From contig CM076192.1 in the NCBI GenBank assembly GCA_038277395.1, positions 12,994,596-13,058,595 of the forward strand: a stretch of 64,000 bases of DNA, in the 5' to 3' direction. Position numbers and translations under genes: made by a program. The notes beneath the pieces were generated by a model that saw only the letters and a program-made list of their open reading frames with translations, did not search any database and had not been told where the DNA came from. Shown here one piece after another: positions 63,735 through 64,000 of the stretch. How positions within the stretch are numbered: the stretch's first letter is position 1; each line of letters starts with the position of its first letter. The stretch is from Dryocosmus kuriphilus (taxonomy: Eukaryota; Arthropoda; Insecta; Hymenoptera; Cynipidae).

Positions 63735-64000
63735 CTGTGTAAATTTTTGTTATGTACAGGCACAAGGGAATATGGAAAATTGTAAAAAAAATTATCAGGT
63801 CACTTGCAAAAACTACCCTTATAATAGGGTGAACGTCCTAGGGCGAATTCGGAAATTTTTGTGTTCCGCAAAATGAAATTCTTGATACAGTTTTGTTGTT
63901 TATAGGCACAGATGAAGCCAGTGAATGCGCAAGATAGTTATCGATCCACCCTCATTGCAGAAACTACCCTTAGAGAGGGTTGAAGCTGCAAGGACAACCT
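63735..64000 (+). repeat. Two diverged ~145-bp tandem units at the window end
   Basis: TTTTGTTATGTACAGGCACA (63,745) and TTTTGTTGTTTATAGGCACA (63,892) start two units. Both contain TGCA(A/G)AAACTACCCTTA followed by AGGGTGAA/AGGGTTGAA. The array may continue beyond the window. Confidence 0.55.

Overview
This 64-kb window is AT-rich nuclear DNA from an arthropod, most likely an insect. Support for that: exons with GT..AG introns, short fragments resembling conserved animal genes (transportin-3, an ArfGAP with dual PH domains), Tc1/mariner, hAT-like, Ty3/Gypsy, several non-LTR retrotransposon (LINE) families and tRNA-derived SINEs. No operon, rRNA, CRISPR or bacterial gene is present. Almost every recognisable coding stretch is a decayed mobile element. 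The only convincing single-copy host exon is an ADAP/centaurin-alpha-like PH-domain exon at 54,105-54,327; three further exon candidates (18.6 and 48.5-48.9 kb) are weak.

Layout. 0-16.3 kb: copies of one LINE family, here called LINE-A, several followed head-to-tail by another LINE-A leader; a tRNA-like SINE (SINE-1); a 1-kb palindromic element abutting an internally deleted Ty3/Gypsy element on the minus strand; a 3.0-kb hAT-like element that split a SINE. 16.3-19.5 kb: mostly featureless, with a GC-richer putative promoter/first exon near 18.6 kb. 19.77-53.58 kb: two copies, in opposite orientation, of a ~5-kb satellite-like repeat (left arm 19.77-24.81 kb; right arm 37.4-38.9 plus 50.7-53.6 kb), so the segment reads as a 34-kb inverted structure. 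Between the arms lie LINE-A copy 2, a palindromic element with CATG target duplication, a second hAT-like copy, a Tc1 remnant split by a MITE, and a 2.83-kb Tc1/mariner-type element with long inverted arms and a 324-codon transposase reading frame. Inside the right arm sits the most unusual object: a 6.24-kb element (38,928-45,167) with perfect 36-bp terminal inverted repeats whose body is a near-perfect palindrome of ~2.4-kb arms carrying four copies of a fragment of what appears to be the transportin-3 gene, intron included. 45-64 kb: pogo-like MITE, a tRNA-derived palindrome, candidate host exons, the PH-domain exon, SINE-2, a mariner remnant, a LINE-B reverse transcriptase on the minus strand, a LINE-C 3' fragment, and a CR1/L2-like LINE-D with ORF1 and endonuclease but no reverse transcriptase.

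How the parts relate. None of the elements looks autonomous: each coding region carries stops, frameshifts or deletions. The insertions are nested and several can be ordered, because intact or empty paralogous sites lie in the same window (SINE-1 for the hAT-like element, the right arm for the TTAA element, reading-frame continuity for the MITEs in Tc1 and LINE-C). The biologically interesting hypothesis is that the palindromic element has duplicated host transportin-3 sequence in both orientations and, if transcribed, would make a long double-stranded hairpin RNA able to feed the siRNA pathway. Family assignments come from motif recognition by eye, not from database searches.
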